DNA of 64,000 nt from Streptomyces sp. WMMC940 (lineage in GTDB: Bacteria > Actinomycetota > Actinomycetes > Streptomycetales > Streptomycetaceae): the NCBI RefSeq assembly GCF_027460265.1, contig NZ_JAPZBC010000001.1:7056001-7120000 (forward strand), given 5' to 3'. The translations under genes and the position numbers were made by a program. Of this stretch, positions 35,526 to 44,207 are shown piece after piece; position 1 is the stretch's first letter; each line of letters starts with the position of its first letter. The notes under the pieces are model-generated. The model was given only the letters and a program-made list of their open reading frames with translations. It was not told the DNA's origin and did no database searches.

Positions 35526-36118
35526 CGCGCGGCCTCCTCGAGGGCCCCGACCAGCAGGGCGGAGGACGTCGCCCCCGGATCCTGGTGCCCGATGCTGCGC
35601 TCGCCCAGATAGCTCGCCCGCCCCTTGCGGGCCAGCATCGGCACGGTCGCCGCCGCGCCCTCGTCGGCGGCCTCCCGCGCCGCCGCGAAGGACTCGTCCA
35701 GCGCCGCGGCCGCGGGCTCCAGCGCGTCCAGCATCGTCTTGTCCCCGGCCTTCGCGCCGCCGAGCTGCGCCACCGCCGCGATCCCCGCGCGCAGCGCCTC
35801 GGCGAGCTGCGCCCGCGACACCTCGGGCTCGTCGCCGAGCGCCTTTCCGGCCCGCCGCAGCAGCGTGCCGTACAGCGGCCCCGACGCCCCACCGACCGTC
35901 GAGATCAACTGCCGCCCGGTCAGCATCAGCACGGCACCGGGGGTGTCCGGCGCGTCCTTCTCCAGCGCCGCCCGCACCGCCGTGAAACCCCGCTGCAGAT
36001 TCGTTCCGTGGTCGGCGTCCCCGATCGCGGCGTCGAGCTCGGTGAGCCGGCCCGCCTCGCGGTCCACCGCCTCGGCCAGGGCGTTCATCCAGCGGAGGAA
36101 GAAATCCGCGTCGAGCAC
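35522..36118 (-). CDS. dhaL: dihydroxyacetone kinase subunit DhaL
   Basis: I choose GTG at 36118 because gaaggag lies just upstream; the product is 198 residues. LTELDAAIGDADHGTNLQRGF (DxDHG binds Mg-ADP) and LISTVGGASGPLYGTLLRRAG are diagnostic of DhaL. Later GAKAGDKTMLDAL and the dimer-lid segment follow. DhaL carries ADP as a cofactor that is rephosphorylated by DhaM and donates phosphate to dihydroxyacetone on DhaK. It is the second gene of dhaKLM. Confidence 0.93.
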   Translation of the reverse strand: MLDADFFLRWMNALAEAVDREAGRLTELDAAIGDADHGTNLQRGFTAVRAALEKDAPDTPGAVLMLTGRQLISTVGGASGPLYGTLLRRAGKALGDEPEVSRAQLAEALRAGIAAVAQLGGAKAGDKTMLDALEPAAAALDESFAAAREAADEGAAATVPMLARKGRASYLGERSIGHQDPGATSSALLVGALEEAAR

Positions 36119-36208
36119 AGCGTCTCCTTCTCGTGGCGCACCGGTTTCCCCGCGCGCGTCGTCGCGGCCCGCGGACGCGAAGCCGCCGTCGGCCGGGCCG
36201 GGCATGAC

Positions 36209-37201
36209 TCAGCGGCCCCAGCGCAGCGCGGGCGTCTCCACCGGGGCGTCCCACAGCCGCAGGATCTCCTCGTCCGCCTCGCACAGCGTCACCGAGCAGC
36301 CGGCCATGTCGAGCGAGGTGACGTAGTTGCCGACCAGGGTCCGGGCCACCGGCACGCCCCGCTCGGCGAGCACCCGGTGGACCTCCGCGTTGAACCCGTA
36401 CAGCTCCAGCAGCGGTGTCGCGCCCATGCCGTTGACCAGCGCCAGCACCGGACTGGACGGCTGCAGGTCCTCCAGAACCGCGTTCACCGCGAAGTCCGCG
36501 ATCTCCCGCGACGTCATCATCGGCCGCCTCTCCCGGCCGGGCTCGCCGTGGATGCCGATCCCCAACTCCAGTTCGCCGGACGGCAGGTCGAACGTCGGGG
36601 TGCCCTTGGCGGGGGTCGTGACGGCGCTGAGCGCGACACCGAAGCTGCGTGACCGCTCGCCGACCCGACGGGCGACGGCCTCGACCCGCTCCAGCGGCGC
36701 GCCCTCCTCCGCCGCGGCGCCCGCGATCTTCTCCACGAAGAGCGTCGCGCCCGTACCGCGCCGGCCCGCCGTGTAGAGGCTGTCCTGCACGGCCACGTCG
36801 TCGTTGACGAGCACCTTGGCCACTTGGACGCCCTCGTCCTCGGCGAGTTCCCGGGCCATGTCGAAGTTCAGCACGTCGCCGGTGTAGTTCTTGACCACGA
36901 AGAGCACACCCGCCCCGCTGTCCACCGCCGCCGCGGCCCGGGCCATCTGGTCCGGCACCGGGGACGTGAAGACCTCGCCGGGGCACGCCGCCGAGAGCAT
37001 CCCGACCCCCACGAACCCGCCGTGCAGGGGCTCGTGCCCCGACCCGCCGCCGGACACCAGGCCCACCTTGCCCGCGACCGGGGCGTCCCCCCGCACCACG
37101 ACCCTGTTCTCCACGTCGACGTTCAGCCCGGGGTGCGCCGCGGCCAGACCTCGCAGGCCGTCGGCGACGACCGTCTCGGGGACATTGATGAGCATCCTCA
37201 T
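36209..37201 (-). CDS. dhaK: dihydroxyacetone kinase subunit DhaK
   Basis: The 330-residue subunit has LVSGGGSGHEPLHGGFVG (about residues 48-65), which surrounds the substrate. GIGIHGEPG (about 215) carries the histidine that binds dihydroxyacetone as a hemiaminal. The enzyme makes dihydroxyacetone phosphate using PEP through the PTS. It heads the operon; the ATG has aggaggttccc before it. Dihydroxyacetone phosphate is also a substrate or product of class II aldolases, like the partial gene at the window start, but the two are 36 kb apart. Confidence 0.93.
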   Translation of the reverse strand: MRMLINVPETVVADGLRGLAAAHPGLNVDVENRVVVRGDAPVAGKVGLVSGGGSGHEPLHGGFVGVGMLSAACPGEVFTSPVPDQMARAAAAVDSGAGVLFVVKNYTGDVLNFDMARELAEDEGVQVAKVLVNDDVAVQDSLYTAGRRGTGATLFVEKIAGAAAEEGAPLERVEAVARRVGERSRSFGVALSAVTTPAKGTPTFDLPSGELELGIGIHGEPGRERRPMMTSREIADFAVNAVLEDLQPSSPVLALVNGMGATPLLELYGFNAEVHRVLAERGVPVARTLVGNYVTSLDMAGCSVTLCEADEEILRLWDAPVETPALRWGR

Positions 37202-37352
37202 GGGAACCTCCTGGTGGACTGGCGACGATCACTCCGGACGGTGTCCTCTCAGGCCGGGCCGTGGCGGTACGGGCCGCACACCCTCTGCCAGTATCGGCGC
37301 AAACGGCCCGCACGGCACCGCGCTCCCGCCGATCCGTCGGCACCGTCGGCGG

Positions 37353-37380
37353 GGCGGCCGGAGGTTCCCTGCCGGCCGCC
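37353..37380 (-). terminator. hairpin terminator after the baeRF gene
   Basis: A nine-base perfect stem (37353-37361 with 37372-37380) with a ten-base loop lies 14 bases past the stop at 37394 on the minus strand. Confidence 0.75.
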
Positions 37381-37393
37381 CGGCGGAGGCCGG

Positions 37394-38491
37394 TCAGTAG
37401 CGCAGTGCGCTCGCGATGCCGCCCATTCCCGCAAGCGTGCCGTCCGGGACGAACCGCACCTGCGCGCCCGTCTCCAGGGACTTCTCGACGATCTCGTCCA
37501 CGACGTCGACCAGCGCGTCCAGGTCGCCGGTGTCGGCGGGCAGGAGGTGGGCGCCGGTGTCCCGCACCGTCTCGCGGTAGTTCTCCTCCACGGCTAGCAG
37601 CGCGACCCGGCCCGTCTCCACGTTCTGTCGGATCTCGTCGACGCCGGCGGCGAAGGCGCGCCTGCCCCTGGCCCGGTCCAGCTCCTCGAGCACGCCGGAG
37701 ACCTCCTGCTGCGCGCGGGCCTCGACGAACGGCCGCACCGCCTGCCAGACCGCGTCGGCGGAGCCGCCCGCCACCCCGCCCCGGGGCGCGTGGACGGCCT
37801 GGCCCTTCGCGGCCGTGCCGACGTCGTCGAGGAGGGCGAGCGCGGCGGGCTCGCCGGTCACGTACAGAGGCCGAGGGTCGGCCTTCAGCACCGAGGCGAG
37901 CGCCGTGTCGGCCTCCCGCAGGAAGTGCCGGGTGTCCTCGTCCTGGAAGGTGCTGGGCACATCCCCGATCCGCTCCTGGCGCTCGGCGTCGAAGTTCTCC
38001 GCGGGGCGGGACATCGGGAACGGCCCGGTGCGCTCCTCGGAGAGGCGGTCGGCCGCGCCGCTCCACAGGGTGGCCCGGTCCGAGGCGACCGCCAGGACCC
38101 AGAAGGGACGCTCGGCGGCCTGTGCCGAGACGAGGTTGCGGGTCAGATAGGTGTCCGACAGCACCACGCGCTCGGGCACCGGCCGGCCGAGCGTCCACAC
38201 CTCGTGCTCGCCCGGCGCGGCGAAGACCACGAGCCCGTCCTCCGCGTGCACCAGGTCGATCTCGGCCAGGGCCCGGTCGAGCTGCTCGGACACATCGATC
38301 CGGGTGTCCCGGGTGACGGAGGGATCGGCCTTGAGCTGCTCCTTGGCCTCGGTCATGAGATTGCGCAGCCGGACCGGGTCCTGCGCGCTGTCCGGCTCAC
38401 GGCGGTGCGTGGGCATGAGCACCGACACCGCGGGATAGGGGCGCTGCCGGCGGAGCCGGACCAGGTCGTCGGAGCTGAGGGCTGGGTGCAT
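37394..38491 (-). CDS. Balon-like/baeRF (eRF1-domain) putative ribosome hibernation factor
   Basis: The ATG at 38491 gives 365 residues. MHPALSSDDLVRLRRQRPYPAVSVLMPTHRREPDSAQDPVRLRNLMTEA-type opening, a middle domain with RPFWVLAVASDRATLWSGAADRLSE, and a C-terminal ALLDDVGTAAKGQ ... RARGRRAFAAGVDEIRQNVETGRVALLAVEENY resemble the bacterial relatives of archaeo-eukaryotic release factor 1. The mycobacterial relative Rv2629 belongs to the DosR regulon, and the Psychrobacter relative Balon binds the ribosomal A site in dormancy. No GGQ motif is seen, as in Balon. Its function here is inferred. It stands alone but near the DevR-type cluster. Confidence 0.75.
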   Translation of the reverse strand: MHPALSSDDLVRLRRQRPYPAVSVLMPTHRREPDSAQDPVRLRNLMTEAKEQLKADPSVTRDTRIDVSEQLDRALAEIDLVHAEDGLVVFAAPGEHEVWTLGRPVPERVVLSDTYLTRNLVSAQAAERPFWVLAVASDRATLWSGAADRLSEERTGPFPMSRPAENFDAERQERIGDVPSTFQDEDTRHFLREADTALASVLKADPRPLYVTGEPAALALLDDVGTAAKGQAVHAPRGGVAGGSADAVWQAVRPFVEARAQQEVSGVLEELDRARGRRAFAAGVDEIRQNVETGRVALLAVEENYRETVRDTGAHLLPADTGDLDALVDVVDEIVEKSLETGAQVRFVPDGTLAGMGGIASALRY

Positions 38492-38658
38492 CGGGTCCAC
38501 CCTTTCCGAGCGGTGTGCACTGGAGGGCCGGGCTGTCCGCACCGAGGTGCGACGAGCTGAAGCCGACTCCTTGCACCATAAGTCGGATTGCCTGCGCGGG
38601 CACCAGGACCGGTGGGACGCCGCGCCCCGCCCGCGCCCCCGGGCGCGTGCGCCGAGCC

Positions 38659-39534
38659 TCACACCATGCCCACGAGCCGGTCGGCGACCGTCTTCGCCCG
38701 GGGGCCCATGAGGATCGTCCAGTGGTTGCAGTCCGGCACCGCCTCCGCCGTCAGCCGCGGCGTCCGGGCCGTCCAGTGCGCGACCAGCGCGTCGGACAGC
38801 ATGCCCGGCTCCGCCCCCGTCAGTCCTCGGGGCGCGTGGAGCAGCATCGCCGGCACCGCGAGCCCCGCCAGGTCCTCGGCGAGGGCCGGTGCCGAGGTGA
38901 GCAGCGCGCGGCCGTCGAGGCGGACCGGGCCCTCCCGGGCGCGGGCTCGAAGGGTGCCGGAGGGGCCCGTGATGTCGTAGCGGACGTACGCCTCGATGTC
39001 GTCGTTCCATTCGGGGCCGAGGGCGGGATGGGCGCGGAAGAGGTCCAGGTACGCCTCGTCACTCTCGAACGTCCGGGCGAGCCGCGCCAGGACCGGCCCC
39101 ATCGAGGCGTCGAGCACGGCATCGGGATCGGCGCCGTCCTCCAGGGGCATCGGCAGTCCGCCGTCGATCAGCAGCAGCCGGTCGAAGAGCTCCGGGCGTC
39201 GCGCGGCGGCCCGCAGCGCCACACACGCCCCCATCGACTGGCCCGTGACCGCGACGGGCGCGCCGTCGCCCCAGTGCTCGGCCGCCGCGCACAGATCGGC
39301 GGCGTGGGCGTCGAGGCCGTACGGCCCCGGGGTGTCCGCGCTGCCGCCCCGGCCCCGGAGGTCGAGGGCGAACAGCGACCAGTCGGGGTGCAGATGGCGG
39401 CCGAGGGCGCGGAACGACATCCCGGACGCGGTGATGCCGTGCGCCGCGACCGCCGTGCGCGGCCCGGTGCCGAACCGCAGGACGCGCAGCGTCCCGCCGT
39501 CGACGGGGAGTTCGAGCTCGAGGGGGTCGGTCAT
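38659..39534 (-). CDS. alpha/beta hydrolase
   Basis: The 291-residue protein shows VAAHGITASGMSFRAL (HG oxyanion motif), LFALDLRGRGGSADTPGPYG, the nucleophile elbow VTGQSMGACVALRAA (about residues 95-110), and a C-terminal PDCNHWTILMGP region that supplies the catalytic histidine. It is a cytoplasmic esterase/lipase-like enzyme with an unknown substrate. No partner gene is evident; the next gene upstream is divergent (GntR) across a 333-base spacer. Confidence 0.88.
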   Translation of the reverse strand: MTDPLELELPVDGGTLRVLRFGTGPRTAVAAHGITASGMSFRALGRHLHPDWSLFALDLRGRGGSADTPGPYGLDAHAADLCAAAEHWGDGAPVAVTGQSMGACVALRAAARRPELFDRLLLIDGGLPMPLEDGADPDAVLDASMGPVLARLARTFESDEAYLDLFRAHPALGPEWNDDIEAYVRYDITGPSGTLRARAREGPVRLDGRALLTSAPALAEDLAGLAVPAMLLHAPRGLTGAEPGMLSDALVAHWTARTPRLTAEAVPDCNHWTILMGPRAKTVADRLVGMV

Positions 39535-39831
39535 CCGGTGATTCCTTCCGATGGGTCGTCATATCGCCTCTGCGGCCAGCCTTTCACCCGACCGTCCGGG
39601 CCGTCCCGTCCGGGGCGGCGCGCAGGGCGGCGCGGAGCCCGCCGTGCGGACGGCGGCGTCCGACCGGCCGGGCGGGCGGGCGTCTTCACGCCACTGGTGT
39701 CCGCGGGCACGCGAAAGGTCGCGGGCTCGTCGCGGGGCCGTGCGGTACGTCCCGGTCCGGCCGCCGCCCGACGATGCGGATCAACTGCCCCTTCCCGCAT
39801 GCCCATTGACTTCCGTGCCGGGCTACTGGTT
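39535..39831. other. spacer between divergent genes; promoter of the GntR operon at its right end
   Basis: Mostly GC-rich sequence without a gene. At 39806-39811 ttgact could be the -35 element of the gntR promoter, with the operator at 39832-39856 covering the -10 region and start site. The left part should hold the promoter of the hydrolase gene, which is not obvious. Confidence 0.5.
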
Positions 39832-39856
39832 CAGTGGCTCATCCACTGAGCCACTG
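39832..39856 (+). promoter_or_regulatory. perfect inverted-repeat operator of the GntR operon
   Basis: cagtggctca (39832-39841) and tgagccactg (39847-39856) are perfectly complementary, separated by tccac. The site ends 11 bases before the gntR start codon and covers the ribosome site approach. A dimer of the FadR-type regulator encoded next would fit. Confidence 0.85.
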
Positions 39857-39867
39857 GGAGGAACGGC

Positions 39868-40554
39868 GTGGAGGCACTGCCCCGCGAGACGATCGTCGAC
39901 GTCCTGGAGGGCCGGCTGAGGGAGGACATCCTCACCGGCCGTCACCCGGCCGGCAGTTATCTGCCGCCGGAACGCAGACTGGCCGACGGCTACGGCGTCA
40001 CCCGTACCACCCTCAAGCACGCCTTCGGGCGCCTCGTCCAGGCAGGACTGCTGGAGACCCGGCACGGAGTGGGCACCCGGGTCCGTGACTTCGCCCGGCT
40101 CGGCGGGGCGGATCTGCTCCCCATGCTCGTGCGGCACGACGCCGGCTGGATCCGCGAGATCTTCGAGGTGCGCCGCAGCATCGGCGCGTTGATCGCCGAG
40201 CGGGCCGCCCTGAGGGCCACCGCCGGGCAGCGGGCCGAACTCGACGCGCTGCTGGCGGCCGTGCGCGCCGCCGAAGGCGGTGACGCGGTCCAGCTCGCGG
40301 ACGTCGAGGTGCACCGGTCGCTCGCCCGCGCGACCGGCAACCGGGTCTACGGCCTGCTGACCAACACGCTCTTCAACGCCTATCTGCCCGTACGGGCCGC
40401 GCTCGTCGGCCCGTTCCACGACGCCGCGGCCGCTCACGCGCGGCTGGAACCCGTGGTGGCGGCGGTGCACTCAGGCGACGCGGGCGCGGCGCGGCGGGCG
40501 GCGGAGACCTATCTCGCAGAAACCGAACGGATCATGCTGGAGGGCCTCGTATGA
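39868..40554 (+). CDS. GntR-family (FadR-type) transcriptional regulator
   Basis: The GTG at 39868 follows ggaggaacggc and gives 228 residues. The winged helix-turn-helix opens ETIVDVLEGRLREDILTGRHPAGSYLPPERRLADGYGVTRTTLKHAFGRLVQAGLLETRHGVGTRV in the typical GntR pattern. The C-terminal all-helical FCD ligand domain follows (IREIFEVRRSIGALIAERAALRA ... DVEVHRSLARATGNRVYGLL), with a possible metal-binding Asp/His set. It probably controls its own operon through the adjacent inverted repeat. The inducer is unknown; the operon contents (unknown protein and GMC oxidase) hint at a sterol, alcohol or fatty substrate. Confidence 0.92.
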   Translation: MEALPRETIVDVLEGRLREDILTGRHPAGSYLPPERRLADGYGVTRTTLKHAFGRLVQAGLLETRHGVGTRVRDFARLGGADLLPMLVRHDAGWIREIFEVRRSIGALIAERAALRATAGQRAELDALLAAVRAAEGGDAVQLADVEVHRSLARATGNRVYGLLTNTLFNAYLPVRAALVGPFHDAAAAHARLEPVVAAVHSGDAGAARRAAETYLAETERIMLEGLV

Positions 40555-42332
40555 GCACGAGCGGGAGCGGCGCGGGCACGGGTACGGGCGCCGACGCGGT
40601 GGCGAATGCCGGATCGGCGCCGGGCGCGGGCATGGGCACGGGCGCGGGCGCGGAGGCGATCGTCGGCCCGGCGGGAGAAGGGGGTGAGGACGCTTCGGTG
40701 GCCGCCGTCCCGGCCGGGGCGTCGGACGCGGGCATGGGTACGAACCCGGTGGTCGCCGTCCCGACCGGGGGCACGGGTACGGGCGCGGGCGCGGAGGGGG
40801 AGGCGACCGTCGGCTCGGTGCCGGGCGCGGGTACGAACCCGGAGGGGGCCGCCGTGGCGGACTCGGCGGGGGCGGCGACCGTCGCGGACGCAGCGACGGC
40901 CACGCCGTCGGTCACCGCCCCGAGCGCGCCCGCTGGCGCGGGCCGGCGCGGCACCGTGTTCGCCGAGACCATGCTCGGTACCGTCCGCCTCGACGGCGAG
41001 GACCACGCCCGCCGGGTCCGCCTCGACCTCCGTGTGACGGCGGACCGCGTCATGCGTCCGCTCGGCACCACCGCGGCCCGGGCGAGCGGCCGGATACGCG
41101 TCGCCGGATGGGTCGACGACGCCCGCGCCGAGGGCGAGTTGGAGATCTCCCCGCTCGCCCGGCGCCGCATCCGCTACCGGATCTCGTTCACCGCCGGGGG
41201 CCGCCGGTTCACGCTCGACGGATGGAAGTCCGTCGCCGCGCGCAGACCGCTCGCCTCCATGACCGTCCTGCCGTTCACCCTCTACGAGGACGGAGCGCGG
41301 GCCGGCCGGGGCACACTGCGCTTCCCCCTGGCCACGGGACTCCTGCCCTTCCTCGTGAGCTTCCGCTTCCCCCGCGCCGCCGAGAGCGCCGAGGCGCTGA
41401 CGGCGCCCCGCCGGCAGGGTGAGCCGGGACGCACCGAGGTCTGGTACACGACGCTCACCGACCCGGCGACCGGCGCCGGGCTGTGGCTCCACCACGAACT
41501 CACCGCCCCCGCCGACGGATCCGAGGCGTACGCCCACGGCTGGGCCGCGGTGTTCCCGAAGGACGGGCCGGTGCGCCACGCTCGCTTCGGCCCCGCCGGG
41601 TGGACGCCCGGAGGGGCCGGCTTCACGGCCGGGGGCGTCGAGGCCGTCCCCGGCCGGCTGACCGGCTCGGCCGGAGCGCTGCGCTGGGACCTCACCGAAC
41701 GTCCCGTGGGAGCACCGCTGTTCACCTTCCCCCGGTGGTCCTGGCGCCGGCCGCTGCTCCCCGCCGCCCAGATCCTCCCGGCGGCCCGCGCCTCGTACGA
41801 CGGCACGTTCTCGTACGACGGCACCACCCTGACGCCCACCTCCGCACCCGGTGCCTCCGCCCGGATCTACGGGCACGGCAATGCCCGCCGATGGGCGTGG
41901 CTGCACGCGGACCTGGGCGGTGGCGACGTGCTGGAGATCGTCGCCGCGGTCTCCATGCGGCCCGGGCTGCGGAGACTTCCGCCCCTGGTCTTCCTGCGTC
42001 TGCGCCGGGGCGCGCGCACCTGGCCCCGGCGCGCGGAGCGCTCGGCCGCCGGCTGGGCCGGGCTCGGGCGGTTCCGCGCCGCCGTCGGCCTGCCCACGTG
42101 GTCCGTCAGCGGCCGCGCGGGGCTGCGCCGGATCCGGGTCGAGGTCACCCAGCCGGAGGACCGCACCCTCGCGCTCGACTACATCGATCCGGACGGCTCT
42201 CCCGCCGTCTGCCGCAACAGTGAACGCGCCGACGCCCACGTCCTGCTGGAGCGCTGGTGGTTCGGCGGCTGGCGCACCGAGGCCGAGTGGACCCTGGACG
42301 GCACCGCCCACGCGGAAGTGGGGACCCGTTGA
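40551..42332 (+). CDS. large protein of unknown function with low-complexity N-terminus
   Basis: The ATG overlaps the gntR stop (ATGA). The 593-residue product starts with about 130 residues of Gly/Ala/Thr/Ser repeats (GTGTGA, GAGMGTG and similar). A beta-rich body follows, with RRGTVFAETMLGTVRLDGEDHARRV, YTTLTDPATGAGLWLHHELTAP, YAHGWAAVFPKDGP and IYGHGNARRWAWLHADLGGGDVLEIV. The phrases recall carotenoid/sterol-type lipocalin-like (CrtC/hydroxysqualene-related) folds, but I cannot assign a family. No signal peptide or membrane helix is seen. Tight coupling to gntR and the GMC oxidase suggests one pathway. Confidence 0.8.
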   Translation: MSTSGSGAGTGTGADAVANAGSAPGAGMGTGAGAEAIVGPAGEGGEDASVAAVPAGASDAGMGTNPVVAVPTGGTGTGAGAEGEATVGSVPGAGTNPEGAAVADSAGAATVADAATATPSVTAPSAPAGAGRRGTVFAETMLGTVRLDGEDHARRVRLDLRVTADRVMRPLGTTAARASGRIRVAGWVDDARAEGELEISPLARRRIRYRISFTAGGRRFTLDGWKSVAARRPLASMTVLPFTLYEDGARAGRGTLRFPLATGLLPFLVSFRFPRAAESAEALTAPRRQGEPGRTEVWYTTLTDPATGAGLWLHHELTAPADGSEAYAHGWAAVFPKDGPVRHARFGPAGWTPGGAGFTAGGVEAVPGRLTGSAGALRWDLTERPVGAPLFTFPRWSWRRPLLPAAQILPAARASYDGTFSYDGTTLTPTSAPGASARIYGHGNARRWAWLHADLGGGDVLEIVAAVSMRPGLRRLPPLVFLRLRRGARTWPRRAERSAAGWAGLGRFRAAVGLPTWSVSGRAGLRRIRVEVTQPEDRTLALDYIDPDGSPAVCRNSERADAHVLLERWWFGGWRTEAEWTLDGTAHAEVGTR

Positions 42333-44164
42333 GCCTCACCGGACTCGTCGCCTCCCTCATCGCCGACGACGGCACCGCGGGCTGGCCGGCACGGGTGCCC
42401 GCACGGCTCGACGCCGTGCTCGACTCGATGCCCCTGTCCGCGCGCGCCGGAGTACGGTCCGCCGCCCGCGTCCTCGACGCCTACGCCGTCGTCCGCACCG
42501 GCCGCGGCCTCGCCGCCCTCACCCCCGGCGAACGCGAGTGGGTCCTGGCCACCCTCGCCGCGCGCCCCGCGCTCATGCCCCTGCTCGACGTGCTCAAGGT
42601 GCCCGTCCTGCTCGCCGCCGGCACGGAGCACATGCTCCAGCGGCCGCGTCGGGCCCCGCGGCTCGTACGCACGGATCCGCCGCTCGACTGCACCCCCGCC
42701 GGGCAGTGGCCCGATCGCTCCACCGCCGACGCCGTGGTCGTCGGCTCCGGCGCGGGCGGTGCCGTGGCCGCGCGGACGCTCGCCCGTGCCGGACTCGACG
42801 TCGTCGTCCTGGAGGAGGGCCGGCACCACTCCACCGCCTCCTTCACCGGGCGCGCCCCGCTCGAACGGTTCGCCGATCTCTACCGCGACGGCGGTGCCAC
42901 CGTCGCCCTGGGCCGCCCGCCGCTGCTGCTCCCGGTCGGCCGGGCCGTCGGCGGCACCACGGTCGTCAACTCGGGGACCTGCTACCGCACCCCGGACCAT
43001 GTCCTCGAACGCTGGACCAAGGACTTCGGTTTCGTCCTCGCCGAACGCCTCGGCACCTGTCTCGACGAGGCCGAACGCACCCTGAGCGTCGCGACCCAGC
43101 CGCTCGACGTCCTCGGCCGCAACGGCCTGATCGCCCTCGCCGGGGCCGGGAACCTCGGCTGGCGGGCCGCGCCGCTGCGCCGCAACGCACCGGGCTGCCT
43201 GGGCTCCTGCGAGTGCGTCGTCGGCTGCCCGACGGGGGCCAAGCAGAGCGTGCAGCTGTCCGTCCTGCCCGACGCCTGCGCGGCCGGGGCGCGCATCGTC
43301 ACCGGAGCGCGGGTACGGCGCGTCCTGGTGGACGCCGACCGCCCCGGCGGACCCCGCGCCGCCGGAGTGCGCGTACGGCGCGAGGACGGGGGCGACTTCG
43401 AGATCCTCGCCCCGCTGGTCGTCGTCGCCGCGGGCGCGCTCCAGTCGCCGCCCCTGCTGCGGAGGTCCGGCCTCGGCGGGCATCCCGGGCTGGGCCGCAA
43501 CCTCAGCGTCCACCCCGCGACCAGCGTCGCCGGGCGCTTCGACGAGCCGGTCGCGGCCTGGGAGGGCGTGCTGCAGAGCGTCGGCGTGGAGGAGCACCAC
43601 GACGGCGGCGTGCTGATCGAGGCGACGGCGACCCCTCCCGGCATGGGGTCCTTCGTACTGCCGGGACTCGGCGGCGAGCTGCGCCGGGAAATGCAGAACG
43701 CCGACCGGCTCGCCACCCTCGGCGCGATGATCGCCGACCGGCCCTCGGGTCGGGTCCTGGGCCGCGACCGCACCCTGCTGCGCTACGACCTGGACCGGCG
43801 GGACGGCGCCCGGCTGATGCGCGCCGTACACGCCATGGGGGAGATCCTCTTCGCGGCCGGGGCCCGGGAGGTCCTCACCGGCATCCCCACCGCGCCGCGC
43901 GCCCGCGACCTCGGCGAACTGGACGGGGTACTCGCCGCCGCCGGCCCCCGGAAGCTGCACCTCTCCGCCTACCACCCGACCGGTACGGTCGCGGCCGGAT
44001 CCGATCCGGAACGCTCCCCGGCCGACGCCACCGGACGGCTGAGGGGCGTCGCGGGCGTGCTGGTGGCCGACGCGTCCGTGCTGCCCGGCTGCCCGGAGGT
44101 GAACCCGCAGCTGAGCATCATGGCCGCCGCGCTGGCCGTCACCGGGGCGCATCTGGAGCGGTGA
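42329..44164 (+). CDS. GMC-family FAD oxidoreductase
   Basis: I start at the TTG at 42329, which overlaps the preceding stop (TTGA); the product has 611 residues. An N-terminal helical domain of about 130 residues precedes the FAD motif VVVGSGAGGAVAARTLARAGLDVVVLEEG. The GMC substrate part has VGGTTVVNSGTCYRTP and a Cys cluster CLGSCECVVGCPTGAKQS. The C-terminal catalytic region has SAYHPTGT and NPQLSIMAAALAVT. Architecture and Cys cluster match long-chain alcohol oxidase/cholesterol-oxidase-like GMC enzymes. The substrate is unknown. It is the last gene of the GntR operon. Confidence 0.87.
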   Translation: MSLTGLVASLIADDGTAGWPARVPARLDAVLDSMPLSARAGVRSAARVLDAYAVVRTGRGLAALTPGEREWVLATLAARPALMPLLDVLKVPVLLAAGTEHMLQRPRRAPRLVRTDPPLDCTPAGQWPDRSTADAVVVGSGAGGAVAARTLARAGLDVVVLEEGRHHSTASFTGRAPLERFADLYRDGGATVALGRPPLLLPVGRAVGGTTVVNSGTCYRTPDHVLERWTKDFGFVLAERLGTCLDEAERTLSVATQPLDVLGRNGLIALAGAGNLGWRAAPLRRNAPGCLGSCECVVGCPTGAKQSVQLSVLPDACAAGARIVTGARVRRVLVDADRPGGPRAAGVRVRREDGGDFEILAPLVVVAAGALQSPPLLRRSGLGGHPGLGRNLSVHPATSVAGRFDEPVAAWEGVLQSVGVEEHHDGGVLIEATATPPGMGSFVLPGLGGELRREMQNADRLATLGAMIADRPSGRVLGRDRTLLRYDLDRRDGARLMRAVHAMGEILFAAGAREVLTGIPTAPRARDLGELDGVLAAAGPRKLHLSAYHPTGTVAAGSDPERSPADATGRLRGVAGVLVADASVLPGCPEVNPQLSIMAAALAVTGAHLER

Positions 44165-44207
44165 GCCCGCGCCCGCCGGGTGAGAATGGGCCGGTGAGGT
44201 GAGTGTC

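Noticed and set aside
35121..38198. 1025-codon open frame ending in the DhaM sequence
   Set aside because: Only the last 134 codons are real (dhaM); the rest is the shadow of dhaL, dhaK and the baeRF gene.
38607..38620. weak DevR-like site upstream of the Balon-like gene
   Set aside because: ggaccggtgggacg deviates at outer positions of both halves; too weak to list as a site.
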